The notes: generated from the sequence alone by a model not told the origin. A DNA stretch of 64,000 bases from Streptomyces sp. NBC_01549 (GCF_026339955.1 NZ_JAPEPW010000001.1:2232001-2296000); one strand, 5' to 3'; positions 48,463-57,852 are shown, numbered from the stretch's first letter. A program made the numbers and translations.

Positions 48463-50202
48463 CTACCCGGCCTTCGACATGCGCGCCACCGGATCACCCG
48501 CGTCCGCGTTGTCCGTCTCGTATTTGAGGTCGCCCCCGGCGGGGATCAGCCGCACCTCGTGGCTGCCCGTCGTGCAGGTGCTGGGGTTGGACGTCTTGGC
48601 GGTGCTCGTCGCGGTGAGCTGTTCGTCCGTGACCTTCTTCAGGACGAGTACGTCGTCACAGATGCCGCCGATCAGGTCGGTCGACCGGAACGTGCCCAGC
48701 TCCTTACCCACGGCGGCCTGGTGGAGGGTGACCCGGAACGTGCCCGCGGGCAGCTTCCCGCTCAGTGCGTAGGCATCGCCCGACCAGGTGCCGAGGTAGT
48801 GCGCGGGCACGGAGGCGAGCGTCGCGCCGGCCGGGCCGGGGGCGCTCGGTGTCGCCGCCGGAGGGCTGGCCGCGGCGTCGGAGCCGCCGGCGGCGGTGTC
48901 GTCGTCACCGCCGCCCGGGAGCAGGTGGAACATGAACACCGAGCCCACCGTCACCGCGGCCAGCGCTCCCGCGACGGCCAGCGCGAGCGTGCAACTCACC
49001 TTGCGGCCGCGGCCGTTCGCACCGGGCGCGGAGGTCGCGGCCATGCTGACGGAGAGCTTGCCCGGGTGATCTCGCCGGTCGTCGTCCCGGTGACCGGGGC
49101 GGGCATCGGACGTGCTCGGGTGGACCGTCGGCGCCGCGACCGCGTCCTGGACGTCGCGCTGCCCCGGCACGTACGTCGGCATGGCGTACGGCGGCATGGT
49201 CGGCGGCGGACCGAACACCCCGTCGGCCGGCGGCGCCGCGGCCCCGGAGTCCGTGCCCACCGAAGGACTGCTGAACCCCACCGGCCCGGACGGCGTCACC
49301 TCCGCCGCCTCCAGGTTGAGCAGCTGCACCGCGCTACGGCTGACCTGCTCCACCAGCGGCCCCGGCAGCCAGCCGGCGGTCACCAGCCGGGCCGCGCCCT
49401 CGGGGGCCAGCCGGGCCGCCACCTCTCCCGGGGTCGGCCGGCCGGCCGGGTCCTTGGCGAGGCAGGCGGCCACGAGTTCCCGCAGCTCGCCCTCCAGCGA
49501 GCCGAGCCGGGGTTCCTCGTGCACCACCTTGTAGAGGAGGGCGGCCGAGGAGTCACCGGGGAACGGGGACTCGCCCGTCGCCGCGTAGACCAGCACCGCG
49601 CCCAGGGAGAAGACGTCCGCCGCGCCCGTGACTGCCTTGCCGAGGATCTGCTCGGGGGACATGTAGCCGGGGGAGCCGACGGAGACGCCCGTCGAGGTGA
49701 GCGAGGCGGTGCCGTCGGTGGCCCGGGCGATGCCGAAGTCGATGAGGAGGGGGCCGTCGAGGGTGAGCAGGACGTTGGAGGGCTTGACGTCCCGGTGGAC
49801 GAGGCCCAGCGCGTGGACCGCCGTGAGCGCCTCGGCAAGGCCGGCGCCCAGTACCCGTACCGAATGCGCCGGAAGCGGACCGCCCGCGTCCGCGACGGCC
49901 GCCGCGAGCGAGGGACCGGCCGCGTAACCCGTCGCGACCCAGGGCACGGACGCCTCCGGGTCCGCGTCGAGGACCGGGGCCGTCCACGCGCCGCCGACCC
50001 GCCGCGCGGCCTCGACCTCGCGGCGGAAGCGGGCGCGGAACTCCTCGTCGAGCGCGAAGTGCGGGTGCACGATCTTGACCGCGACCGTCCGCCCGCCCGC
50101 GCTGCGGCCCAGGTACACCCGCCCCATGCCGCCGGAACCCAGCCGGCCGAGCAGCCGGTAGGGCCCCACCACCGTGGGTTCGTCCACTCCGAGCGGCTGC
50201 AT
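48463..50202 (-). CDS. Membrane Ser/Thr protein kinase (PknB-type)
   Basis: 579 aa. Kinase domain about 15-275: GSGGMGRVY glycine loop, K43 in VAVKIV, HRDVKPSNV with D138, DFG at 155-157, and SPGYMSPEQ in place of APE. A proline- and serine-rich juxtamembrane region (about 300-400) is followed by one helix (about 403-425) and an extracellular domain of about 140 residues beginning with a Gly/Asp/Ala-rich linker. No PASTA repeats. The external part (VPAHYLGTWSGDAYALSGKLPAGTFRVTLHQ) resembles a small beta-barrel ligand-binding fold. Signal sensed is unknown. Confidence 0.92.
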   Translation of the reverse strand: MQPLGVDEPTVVGPYRLLGRLGSGGMGRVYLGRSAGGRTVAVKIVHPHFALDEEFRARFRREVEAARRVGGAWTAPVLDADPEASVPWVATGYAAGPSLAAAVADAGGPLPAHSVRVLGAGLAEALTAVHALGLVHRDVKPSNVLLTLDGPLLIDFGIARATDGTASLTSTGVSVGSPGYMSPEQILGKAVTGAADVFSLGAVLVYAATGESPFPGDSSAALLYKVVHEEPRLGSLEGELRELVAACLAKDPAGRPTPGEVAARLAPEGAARLVTAGWLPGPLVEQVSRSAVQLLNLEAAEVTPSGPVGFSSPSVGTDSGAAAPPADGVFGPPPTMPPYAMPTYVPGQRDVQDAVAAPTVHPSTSDARPGHRDDDRRDHPGKLSVSMAATSAPGANGRGRKVSCTLALAVAGALAAVTVGSVFMFHLLPGGGDDDTAAGGSDAAASPPAATPSAPGPAGATLASVPAHYLGTWSGDAYALSGKLPAGTFRVTLHQAAVGKELGTFRSTDLIGGICDDVLVLKKVTDEQLTATSTAKTSNPSTCTTGSHEVRLIPAGGDLKYETDNADAGDPVARMSKAG

Positions 50203-50311
50203 GGTGCTCCCACCTCCCCCGTACGCACGGACGCACTGCCCAGCAGGGTAGTTCCGTACGCCCCCGCGGGGTTCCGAACGCCCCCCGCGGGTTCAGAACA
50301 CCTTCGCGATC

Positions 50312-51169
<858 letters not shown>

Positions 51170-51329
51170 CTAGACCCCATGCGGTAGCGTGCAGTCCCCA
51201 GGGTCCCCGTGTGGTTTCCGAAACCCTTCAGTCCTCTTGCGTCAACCCTTGCGACAGCAAGTCGGCACCACGACGTCAACCGATCCGCCATGCGGGTCAA
51301 ACATCCGGGTGACGTGATCTTGCCCCCTA

Positions 51330-51357
51330 TTGCTTTCGGCTGCCTGCGTGCTAGGCT
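51330..51357 (+). promoter_or_regulatory. Promoter of the cold-shock gene
   Basis: TTGCTT (51330-51335), 16-nt spacer, TAGGCT (51352-51357). Transcription from about 51364 would give a 140-nt leader. Confidence 0.5.
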
Positions 51358-51393
51358 CGCCGCAAGTTGCAGTTTGGTTTCCCTTGCAGTACA

Positions 51394-51422
51394 GAGCCTG
51401 CGGAGCATGTGACCGCGGGCTC
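51394..51422 (+). promoter_or_regulatory. Hairpin in the cold-shock mRNA leader
   Basis: GAGCCTGCGG pairs with CCGCGGGCTC (one G-T wobble) around a 9-nt loop. It is followed by TCGTCGTTTTCAG. It lies in the long 5' leader and could be an attenuator or a cold-responsive structure. Confidence 0.45.
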
Positions 51423-51503
51423 TCGTCGTTTTCAGACGTATGCAGTTGTTTACACAATCGCAGGTTCTGGAGCAGGGCAACCCTTTGGGCCCAAGGAGGG
51501 CTT

Positions 51504-51707
51504 ATGGCTACCGGAACCGTGAAGTGGTTCAACGCCGAAAAGGGCTTTGGTTTCATCGCCCAGGAAGGCGGCGGCCCGGACGTCTTCGTCCACTACTCCG
51601 CGATCAACGCGAGCGGATTCCGCTCTCTCGAAGAGAACCAGTCGGTTTCCTTCGACGTCACGCAGGGTCCGAAGGGCCCGCAGGCGGAGAACGTCACCCC
51701 GCTCTAA
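51504..51707 (+). CDS. Cold-shock protein (CspA family)
   Basis: 67 aa with AAGGAGG 5 nt before the ATG. RNP1 is KGFGFI (13-18) and RNP2 is VFVHY (27-31). The five-stranded OB fold melts RNA secondary structure and acts as an RNA chaperone. Close to the Streptomyces ScoF/SC-type proteins. The long structured leader suggests post-transcriptional control. It ends with TPL and is followed by a terminator. Confidence 0.96.
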   Translation: MATGTVKWFNAEKGFGFIAQEGGGPDVFVHYSAINASGFRSLEENQSVSFDVTQGPKGPQAENVTPL

Positions 51708-51760
51708 GCCTTCGGCTCCATGAGCCCAATGCTTTGATCCGGAACGGATAGCAGTACCCA

Positions 51761-51793
51761 AGGAGCCCCGCGCCAGCCGGTCGTGGGGCTCCT
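51761..51793. terminator. Terminator between cold-shock and acyl-CoA ligase genes
   Basis: AGGAGCCCC (51761-51769) and GGGGCTCCT (51785-51793) form a perfect 9-bp stem, then GCCTTTG. It serves the cold-shock gene and possibly the convergent ligase gene. Confidence 0.75.
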
Positions 51794-51812
51794 GCCTTTG
51801 TCCGGAGCGGCC

Positions 51813-53717
51813 CTACCGCACGTACAGCTCCTCGATCTCCTTGTTGAAGTCACGTTCGATCGCCGCACGCTTGAGCTTCATGGTGGGGGTCAGGTGGCCC
51901 GCCATTTCCGTGAAGCCCCCCGGGAGGACGGCGAAGCGACGGATGGACTCGGGGCGGGAGACGAGCTTGTTGGCCTCGTCGATCGCGCGCTGGAGGATGC
52001 CGTTCAGCTCCGGGTCGTCCGTGAGGAGCTCCGATGGGACGGGGTGCTTGCCGATCATCTGGCGCCAGTGGGTGATGCCGTCCTCGTCGAGGGTGATGAG
52101 GGCGGTGACGTAGGGGCGGCGGTCGCCGAGGACGATGCACTGGGCGATCAGCGGATGCGACCGCAGCCAGTCCTCCAGGGGTGCGGGGGCCACGCTCTTG
52201 CCGCCCGCGGTGATCAGGATCTCCTTCTTGCGGCCCGTGATGGTGAGGTAGCCCTCGTCGTCGAGTTCGCCGATGTCACCGGTCGCGAACCAGCCGTCCG
52301 GTGCCGCGTCGACGACGCCGCCCGCGTTCGGGTCCCAGTAGCCGCGGAAGATCTGTTCGCCGCTCAGCAGGATCTCGCCGTCCCCGGCGATGCGGACCCG
52401 GGTGCCGGGCAGCGGCCAGCCCACCGTGCCCAGCCGGGGTTTGAGCGGGGGCGTGACGGTCGCGGCGGCGGTGGACTCCGTCAGGCCGTAGCCCTCGTAG
52501 ATCTCGATGCCGGCGCCCGCGTAGAACGCGGCGAGACGGCGGCCCAGCGGGGAACCGCCGCAGATCGCGTAACGGACCTTTCCGCCCAGCGCGTTGCGGA
52601 TACGGCGGTACACCAGGGGGTCGTAGAGGGCGCGGGCGGCGCGCAGGGAGCGCGAGGGACCCGGCCCGGTGCCGTGCTGCTTGGCCTCCAGCGCCTCGCC
52701 GTAGTTGCGCGCGATACGCGCGGCGCGGTCGAAGGAGGACCCGCGGCCCATCTTCTCGGCCGTGGCCCGGCCGGTGTTGAACACCTTCTCCAGGACATAC
52801 GGGATGCCCAGCAGGACGGTGGGTCTGAAGCTCGCCAGATCCGCGAGCAGGTCGTCGGTGCTCAGGCTCGGCGCGTGACCCAGGCGCACCCGCGCGCGCA
52901 GACAGGCGACGGCGACCATCCGCCCGAAGACATGGGAGAGGGGAAGGAAGAGGAGCAGCGACGCGGCGTCCGAGGTCTTCGCCTTGAAGATCGGGAAGAG
53001 CAGGTCGATCGCGTTGTCGATCTCGGCGAAGAAGTTGCCGTGGGTGAGTACGCAGCCCTTGGGCCGGCCGGTGGTGCCCGAGGTGTAGATGAGGGTGCAG
53101 AGCGTGTCGGGGCCGAGCACCCCGCGGCGTACGGCGACCTCCTGGTCCGGGATGCCCTGGCCCAGCTCGGCCAGCCGGTCCAGGTGTCCCTTCTCGAAGA
53201 CCCACATGTGCCGCAGGTCGGGGATCCGGTCGCGTTCCGGGCCGAGCGCGGACGCCTGCGCCACCGTCTCCGCGGCGAGGGCGACGGCTCCCGAGTCCTG
53301 GAGGATCCAGCGGACCTGAAAGAGGGAGGAGGTGGGGTAGACGGGGACGGTGACCAGACCCGCCGCCCAGGCCGCGAAGTCCAGGAGCGTCCACTCGTAC
53401 GTCGTCCGCGCCATGATCGCGATGCGGTCGCCCGGGACCAGGCCCTCGGCGATCAGGCCCTTCGCCACCGCCAGTACCTGCCCGGCGAACTCGGCGGCGG
53501 TCACGTCCTCCCAGTCGCCGTCGGCGTTCTTCCTGCTGAGGACCGCCTCGTTCGGGGCCACGGTCGCGTTGTCGAACGGGATGTCCGCGAGCGAGCCGTG
53601 GGTCACCTGACCGACGAACGGCGGCACGGACACCTCGCGCACCACTCCGTCCAGCCGCCTGATCTCGGGCTCCACGAGGGAGGGTGTGGAGTCGTAGAGG
53701 CTGGACTGGCTGGACAT
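51813..53717 (-). CDS. Long-chain fatty-acid-CoA ligase (AMP-binding)
   Basis: 634 aa. The AMP-binding signature YTSGTTGRPKG (about 200-210) and YEGYGLTESTAAAT are intact, with the FATGDIGELDDEGYLTITGRKKE hinge and SVAPAPLEDWLRSHPLI near the C-terminus. It activates fatty acids as acyl-adenylates then acyl-CoA, and is closest in style to the FadD15-like ligases of actinobacteria. It stands alone on the minus strand. A TTACCC-C-GGGTAA dyad lies about 190 bp upstream of the start and a matching one precedes the MaoC gene, suggesting shared regulation. Confidence 0.95.
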   Translation of the reverse strand: MSSQSSLYDSTPSLVEPEIRRLDGVVREVSVPPFVGQVTHGSLADIPFDNATVAPNEAVLSRKNADGDWEDVTAAEFAGQVLAVAKGLIAEGLVPGDRIAIMARTTYEWTLLDFAAWAAGLVTVPVYPTSSLFQVRWILQDSGAVALAAETVAQASALGPERDRIPDLRHMWVFEKGHLDRLAELGQGIPDQEVAVRRGVLGPDTLCTLIYTSGTTGRPKGCVLTHGNFFAEIDNAIDLLFPIFKAKTSDAASLLLFLPLSHVFGRMVAVACLRARVRLGHAPSLSTDDLLADLASFRPTVLLGIPYVLEKVFNTGRATAEKMGRGSSFDRAARIARNYGEALEAKQHGTGPGPSRSLRAARALYDPLVYRRIRNALGGKVRYAICGGSPLGRRLAAFYAGAGIEIYEGYGLTESTAAATVTPPLKPRLGTVGWPLPGTRVRIAGDGEILLSGEQIFRGYWDPNAGGVVDAAPDGWFATGDIGELDDEGYLTITGRKKEILITAGGKSVAPAPLEDWLRSHPLIAQCIVLGDRRPYVTALITLDEDGITHWRQMIGKHPVPSELLTDDPELNGILQRAIDEANKLVSRPESIRRFAVLPGGFTEMAGHLTPTMKLKRAAIERDFNKEIEELYVR

Positions 53718-53894
53718 GGGGCGGCTCCTTGGCTGCCGGGACCCGTTCGGTATGAGGCGGGTTGGGAGTGCAAGGCCTCATACGTTCCTGGGACGTGGGG
53801 GGTTCATGCGAGTTTCAACAAGGCAGGGGGTGACCGGGATCGTACGGGGTCGAGGTGTGGAGTTTGTGGGTGTTTGGGGCGGGCGGGGTGCGAG

Positions 53895-53918
53895 TTGACT
53901 GGGCGTTACCCCGGGTAA
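53895..53918 (+). promoter_or_regulatory. TTGACT-N5-TTACCCCGGGTAA motif (left copy)
   Basis: TTGACT (53895-53900), 5 nt, then the dyad TTACCC-C-GGGTAA (53906-53918). It has the same layout as the copy at 56254-56277. It sits between the ligase start and the ATPase remnant. Confidence 0.45.
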
Positions 53919-53931
53919 ACCTTAAATCTCC

Positions 53932-54200
53932 AGCGGGAGTTCCGCCCACACCGTTTTGCCGACAAGGCGGTCGATAATGCCCCAGACAGGGGCGAGCAGG
54001 GCCACGATGACCAGGCCCCGCCCTCCCTCACCGTCCACCTCCCCCGCGCCGAACCGCAGTTGCCGGTCACCCCGACGCGCAGGACGCCCTCCGGGAGGCG
54101 CAGCAGGCGGAGTTCGAAGTCGCGTCCGGGTACGCGGCCGTGGGTGACCGCGTTGGCGGCGAGTTCGGCCACGACGTGCTGCACGGTGTCACTCACGTCA
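53932..54200 (-). pseudogene. Degraded anti-sigma-factor-like ATPase (HATPase) remnant
   Basis: The N-side piece reads TVQHVVAELAANAVTHGRV followed by PGRDFELRLLRLPEGVLRVGV (the helix containing the N-box of these kinases) at about 54080-54195. The end, GRGLVMVALLAPVWGIIDRL with VGKTVWAELPLEI and a stop at about 53932, is in a different frame. At least one frameshift and a deletion separate them, and the region before VAELAANA is not recognisable. Intact relatives are small regulatory ATPases usually paired with XRE and DUF397 genes in Streptomyces, and remnants of both lie 1.6 kb to the right. Confidence 0.72.
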
Positions 54201-54385
54201 GGGAGGAATCGCGTCCCGGACCGTGACGCGGAGCGTCACTGCGCCCTACGGCCGGGTGCGGGGCACCCTCATCGATTCCCAGCGGAACCGGGAAATGCGC
54301 ACGCGCGTGCGATGCGGTCGCGGGTATGGGTGAGTGCATGCGAAGCCCGCCCGGGTGTGCGAAGCGTTGTCTAGGTTGGCGTGTT

Positions 54386-55543
54386 GTGAAGCTGGTGGTG
54401 CAGGTGAAGCTGCTGCCGTCGCCCGAGCAGGCGGCGGCGCTGGAGGCGACTCTGCGCGCCTGTAACCGGGCCGCCGAGCACGTCTCCCAGACGGCCTTCG
54501 CGTCCGGAGTGATGGACCGTAACGGCCTGCAGAAACTGGTGTATACGGACATCAAGGCCAGTTTTGGGCTGTCAGCGCAGCCGGCGGTGCGAGTGGTGAA
54601 GAAGGTCGTGGACGCCTACCGCACGCTCGCGGCGAGTCTGCGGGCCGGGCGGCTGGGCCGCCCGTCGTCGAAGCGGTACCGCAAGGCCGTCGGCTCTGCT
54701 GTCGGCTTCCGGCCGGAGGCGGCGCAGCCGTTCGACGACCGGTGCCTGTCCTGGCAGACGGATGCGCGCACGGTGTCGATCTGGACGGTGGACGGGCGGA
54801 TGCGCGGCATCCGCTACACCGGCTGTGCGGACCAGCTCAAGACGCTGGCCGAGTACCGCAAGGGCGAGTCCGACCTGGTGCGGCGGGGCGGGAAGTGGTT
54901 CCTGATCGCGACCTGCGAAATCCCCGAGCCGGAGGTGTTCGAGCCGGTGGACTGGATCGGGGTGGACCGTGGCATCGCCAACTTGGCCACCACCAGCGAC
55001 GGGACCAACTACCAGGGCCGTCGCCTGAACCGTTACCGCAGGTGGCAGGCCCGCAAACGCGCCGAACTCCAGGCCAGGTGCACTCGCTCGGCCACCCGCC
55101 GCTTAGCCCGCCATGCGAAGAAGGAGCAGCGCCATGCAGCGCACGTGAATCACCGGATTTCGAAGGAGATTGTGTCTGTCGCGCAACGCACCGGTCGTGG
55201 GATTGCCGTCGAGCAGCTCGACGGGATCCGCGAGCGGGTACGGCTTCGTCGCGACCAGCGGGGCACGCTCTCCTCGTGGCCGTTCCACCAGCTCGGACAG
55301 CATCTCGCCTACAAGGCGCGCCGGGCCGGGGTGCCGTTCCTGGCAGTGGATGCGGCCTACACCTCGCAGCGCTGCCCGCGCTGCGGGCACACCGGGCGGG
55401 CCAACCGGCCCACCCGGGACCGTTTCTCCTGTCGTCGGTGCGGCCTCGCTGGGCCCGCCGACCACGTCGCCGGGGTCAACGTGCGCGACCGCGCACGCTC
55501 GGCGTGGGTATTTGTCACCATGCCCGTCCCGTCATCGGCATAG
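54386..55543 (+). CDS. tnpB: TnpB (RNA-guided endonuclease of IS200/IS605 elements)
   Basis: 385 aa from a GTG at 54386. All RuvC residues are visible: D194 in GVDRGIANL, E276 in AVEQLDGIR, D359 in PADHVAGVN. The zinc ribbon is complete: C330/C333 and C349/C352. N-terminal WED/REC-like part shows VQVKLLPSPEQAAALEATL, and the loop RHAKKEQRHAAHVNHRISKEIV is typical. TnpB cuts DNA using an omega-RNA transcribed from the element's right end. With intact catalytic residues it should be active, if an omega-RNA is made. Confidence 0.93.
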   Translation: MKLVVQVKLLPSPEQAAALEATLRACNRAAEHVSQTAFASGVMDRNGLQKLVYTDIKASFGLSAQPAVRVVKKVVDAYRTLAASLRAGRLGRPSSKRYRKAVGSAVGFRPEAAQPFDDRCLSWQTDARTVSIWTVDGRMRGIRYTGCADQLKTLAEYRKGESDLVRRGGKWFLIATCEIPEPEVFEPVDWIGVDRGIANLATTSDGTNYQGRRLNRYRRWQARKRAELQARCTRSATRRLARHAKKEQRHAAHVNHRISKEIVSVAQRTGRGIAVEQLDGIRERVRLRRDQRGTLSSWPFHQLGQHLAYKARRAGVPFLAVDAAYTSQRCPRCGHTGRANRPTRDRFSCRRCGLAGPADHVAGVNVRDRARSAWVFVTMPVPSSA

Positions 55544-55644
55544 CCGGAACGCGGGAGATGCGCCCCGTGACCATCCTGTCGTAGGGGACAGTCGGGAGCG
55601 CGACAAGGTGTGAACGACCGAGTTGCACAAGCTCGGCCGTTCAC
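55544..55644 (+). ncRNA. Probable omega-RNA scaffold at the right end of the TnpB element
   Basis: In TnpB systems the guide RNA is the 3' end of the element plus adjacent host sequence. Here the tnpB stop is followed by about 100 nt with two hairpins (about 55577-55591 and 55610-55644). The host sequence starting at about 55645 would act as guide. Inference by analogy; the exact 5' end (often inside tnpB) and the guide length are unknown. Confidence 0.5.
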
Positions 55645-55786
55645 GGCCGAGAAGGTGACATCGCCGAGCGTGGTCGGCTCGTCCTACGCTGACCAGGAGC
55701 GACCTGGCGACGCTGCGTAGCCGTACGGGTGCGGTGCGCGGGTTGTCGGGCGTGGCGGTGAGCGTGTGAAGGCGGTGGCGTACGTG

Positions 55787-56207
55787 ATGGAAGAGACCGA
55801 CCGGAGGCCGGAGACTCCGGCGGAGGCCGAGGGAACGACGGGCTTGTGCACCGCGCTCGGCAAGATGCTGAAGCTCTTGCGTGAGCGGCGGGGATGACAC
55901 AGAAGGAGTTCGGGCAGACGGCGGGATACGGGCCCGACGCGATCTCGGCGATGGAGCGGGGCGTACGGCAGTTGAACTGGTTCAAGTCCAGCTACAGCAG
56001 CGGCGAGGGCGGCGACTGCCTAGAAGTCGCCTACATCTGGCGCAAGTCGAGCTACAGCGACGGCGAGGGAGGTCAGTGCCTCGAAGTCGCTGTCACCCCC
56101 CACCCCATCCACATCCGCGACTCCAAGGACCCCACCGGCCCCCGCCCCACTCCCCCACCACCTGGTCCGCCTTCGTCACCGCCGGGCCCGGGATCGCGGG
56201 CCCCTGA
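55787..56207 (+). pseudogene. Fused and frameshifted XRE regulator / DUF397 remnant
   Basis: The piece ALGKMLKLLRERRG (ending 55894) and TQKEFGQTAGYGPDAISAMERG (from 55897) make one helix-turn-helix split by a one-base deletion. Directly after it, LNWFKSSYSSGEGGDCLEVA begins a DUF397 domain. That start is duplicated (WRKSSYSDGEGGQCLEVA), and the end, DSKDPTGPR...TWSAFVTAGPGIAGP, is in yet another frame, stopping at 56207. The large C-terminal domain of the XRE protein is missing. Intact XRE and DUF397 genes are neighbours in Streptomyces, so a deletion fused them. Confidence 0.78.
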
Positions 56208-56253
56208 CGCGGACCACGCGACGAACGCGCGCCGTGCTCTGCCACGGCAGGTA

Positions 56254-56280
56254 TTGACGCGGACTTACCCTGGGTAACCT
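56254..56280 (+). promoter_or_regulatory. Promoter/operator of the MaoC gene (TTGACG-N5-TTACCCTGGGTAA)
   Basis: A -35-like TTGACG (56254-56259) is followed by the perfect dyad TTACCC-T-GGGTAA (56265-56277) and a -10-like TAACCT (56275-56280). A repressor bound at the dyad would block this promoter. It has the same layout as the motif at 53895-53918. Confidence 0.5.
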
Positions 56281-56318
56281 GACTCCGGAGTAAATAAATC
56301 CGAGCCGGGAGCTGGACC

Positions 56319-57185
56319 ATGGCCGACCGCTATCTGATGACCCCTCTCCTCGCCCGAGGCGCCCTGTTCTCGCCCTTCAAGCGACCCCATCCGGACGCCC
56401 ACGTCCCGCCGACCCGGCTCGTTCTCCCGGACGTCCGTATCGATCTCGACCGGCTCGCGAGGTACGAGCGGATCTGCGGGTTCGCCACGGGGGCGGACGC
56501 GCTGCCGGTGACGTATCCGCACGTCCTCGGGTTTCCGCTCGCCATGCGGATCATGGCGAGCCGCTCGTTCCCGCTGCCGCTGCTCGGGCTCGTCCACACC
56601 TCGATCGAGATCACCCAGCGGCGGGCACTGGCCGCTGGGGAAGCGTACGAACTCGGCGTGCGCGTCGCGGGGTTGGAACCCCATCGCCGGGGGACGCAGG
56701 CCTGCGTCGTGACCGAGGCGAGGGTCGACGGCGAGCTGGTGTGGGAGTCGCGGAGTGTCTATCTCGCGCGGCACCGGACGAACGGGGAGAGCGAGGAGAG
56801 CGGGAAGAGCGAGGAGACGGCGTCCCCGGTTCCGCGGGAGTCCGACGGCGGCGCGTCCCTTCCCGTCCGCGCCGAGTGGCGGCTCGGCGGTGATGTCGGG
56901 CGGCGGTACGGCGCCGCTTCCGGGGACCGCAACCCCATCCACCTGCACGCCCTCGCCGCCCGCCTCTTCGGCTTCCCCCGCGCCATCGCCCACGGCATGT
57001 GGACGGTGGCCCGCTGCCTCGCGGAACAGGGCCCCCAGGACGCGGTACGTCTGCGCGCCGACTTCAAGGCCCCCGTCCTCCTCCCGGGCACGGTCACCTA
57101 CGCGGCCGACGGCCCCGCCTTCGAGCTCCGCGGCACGGACACCGAGCGCCTGCATCTGACGGGCGACCTACAGCCCATGCGGTGA
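56319..57185 (+). CDS. MaoC-like acyl dehydratase (hot-dog fold)
   Basis: 288 aa, a two-hot-dog protein. The hydratase-2 motif YGAASGDRNPIHLHALAARLFGF is at about 205-227, with GMW following. The first half (residues 1-150) is the degenerate hot-dog without catalytic residues, and a Ser/Glu-rich linker joins the two. It likely hydrates trans-2-enoyl-CoA or dehydrates beta-hydroxyacyl-CoA/ACP. Preceded by the TTACCCTGGGTAA operator 42 bp upstream; a TetR gene on the opposite strand follows. Acyl-CoA metabolism together with the ligase at 51813 is a reasonable reading. Confidence 0.88.
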   Translation: MADRYLMTPLLARGALFSPFKRPHPDAHVPPTRLVLPDVRIDLDRLARYERICGFATGADALPVTYPHVLGFPLAMRIMASRSFPLPLLGLVHTSIEITQRRALAAGEAYELGVRVAGLEPHRRGTQACVVTEARVDGELVWESRSVYLARHRTNGESEESGKSEETASPVPRESDGGASLPVRAEWRLGGDVGRRYGAASGDRNPIHLHALAARLFGFPRAIAHGMWTVARCLAEQGPQDAVRLRADFKAPVLLPGTVTYAADGPAFELRGTDTERLHLTGDLQPMR

Positions 57186-57207
57186 AGGGGTCAGTCCAAA
57201 GGAACGG

Positions 57208-57852
57208 TCAGTCCTGCGGAGGCGTCCAGGGGCGGTTCTCCATCAGGTCGCCCAGGCCCGCCCAGGCGAAGTTCATCAGCGTCGCCGCCGCCTGCTTCGC
57301 CGAGACGCCCGGTGCGGCGTTGGCCCACGCGGCCAGGGACTCGGCGGCGCCGACGAGGGCCTCGGCGAGTCCGGCGACCTCCCCCTCGGGCAGGGACGGG
57401 TCACGGTGCGCCTCGCGCGCGGCGACCACGATCAGCTCGGTGACGAACACGACGAGTTCCTCGCGCATCACCGCGACCTCGGCCGCGAACGGCTCGCCGT
57501 GCGTACGCGCCTGACGGTGCAGGACCGCCCAGCCGTCCGGATTCTCGGCCGTGTGCGTGAAGAACGCCCGCAGGCCTTCCCAGAGTTGACGGTCGGCGGG
57601 CAGCCCGGGCCGGACGCCCGCGTGCACCGCCGCGGTCAGCGCGGCCGCCTCACGGCGGATGCAGGCGGTGAAGAGGTCTTCCTTGGAGTTCAGGTACAGG
57701 TACACCAACGGCTTGGACACGCCCGCCAGATCGGCGATCTCGTCCATCGAAGCGGACCGGTACCCCCGCTGCCCGAAGGTCCGCACAGCGGCGTCCAGCA
57801 TCTGCTGTTCGCGTACCGCGCGCGGCATCCGCTTGTTCTTCACAGCACCCAT
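57208..57852 (-). CDS. TetR-family transcriptional regulator
   Basis: 214 aa from the ATG at 57852. N-terminal HTH about 20-60: MLDAAVRTFGQRGYRSASMDEIADLAGVSK and LVYLYLNSKEDLFTA, the TetR recognition region. The ligand domain (about 70-214) is divergent and shows no diagnostic motif. No strong RBS. A GGTAA half-site (CAGGTAAGC on the plus strand, just beyond the start) resembles half of the TTACCCNGGGTAA dyads, so this regulator is the best local candidate to bind them (inference). Confidence 0.9.
   Translation of the reverse strand: MGAVKNKRMPRAVREQQMLDAAVRTFGQRGYRSASMDEIADLAGVSKPLVYLYLNSKEDLFTACIRREAAALTAAVHAGVRPGLPADRQLWEGLRAFFTHTAENPDGWAVLHRQARTHGEPFAAEVAVMREELVVFVTELIVVAAREAHRDPSLPEGEVAGLAEALVGAAESLAAWANAAPGVSAKQAAATLMNFAWAGLGDLMENRPWTPPQD

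Larger units (their letters stand above)
54386..55644 (+). mobile_element. IS200/IS605-type TnpB element (no TnpA), with right-end hairpin
   Basis: Contains tnpB and, after it, a structured right end. There is a small hairpin (CTGTC/GACAG at about 55577-55591) and a terminal inverted repeat, GTGAACGACCGAG (55610-55622) and CTCGGCCGTTCAC (55632-55644), with one A-C mismatch. No tnpA is adjacent, so this is an IS1341-like, non-autonomous unit. The left end could not be placed; GCGAAGC direct repeats at about 54350-54366 may belong to it. Confidence 0.75.

Noticed and set aside
45644..48772. A 1042-codon plus-strand open frame
   Set aside because: Antisense to the composite-domain gene, mqnC, the prepilin peptidase and the kinase end; no recognisable motif.
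53811..53905. Small open frames between the acyl-CoA ligase and the island
   Set aside because: No RBS, no similarity and G-rich simple sequence.
51783..53918. A 711-codon plus-strand open frame
   Set aside because: Shadow of the acyl-CoA ligase gene.
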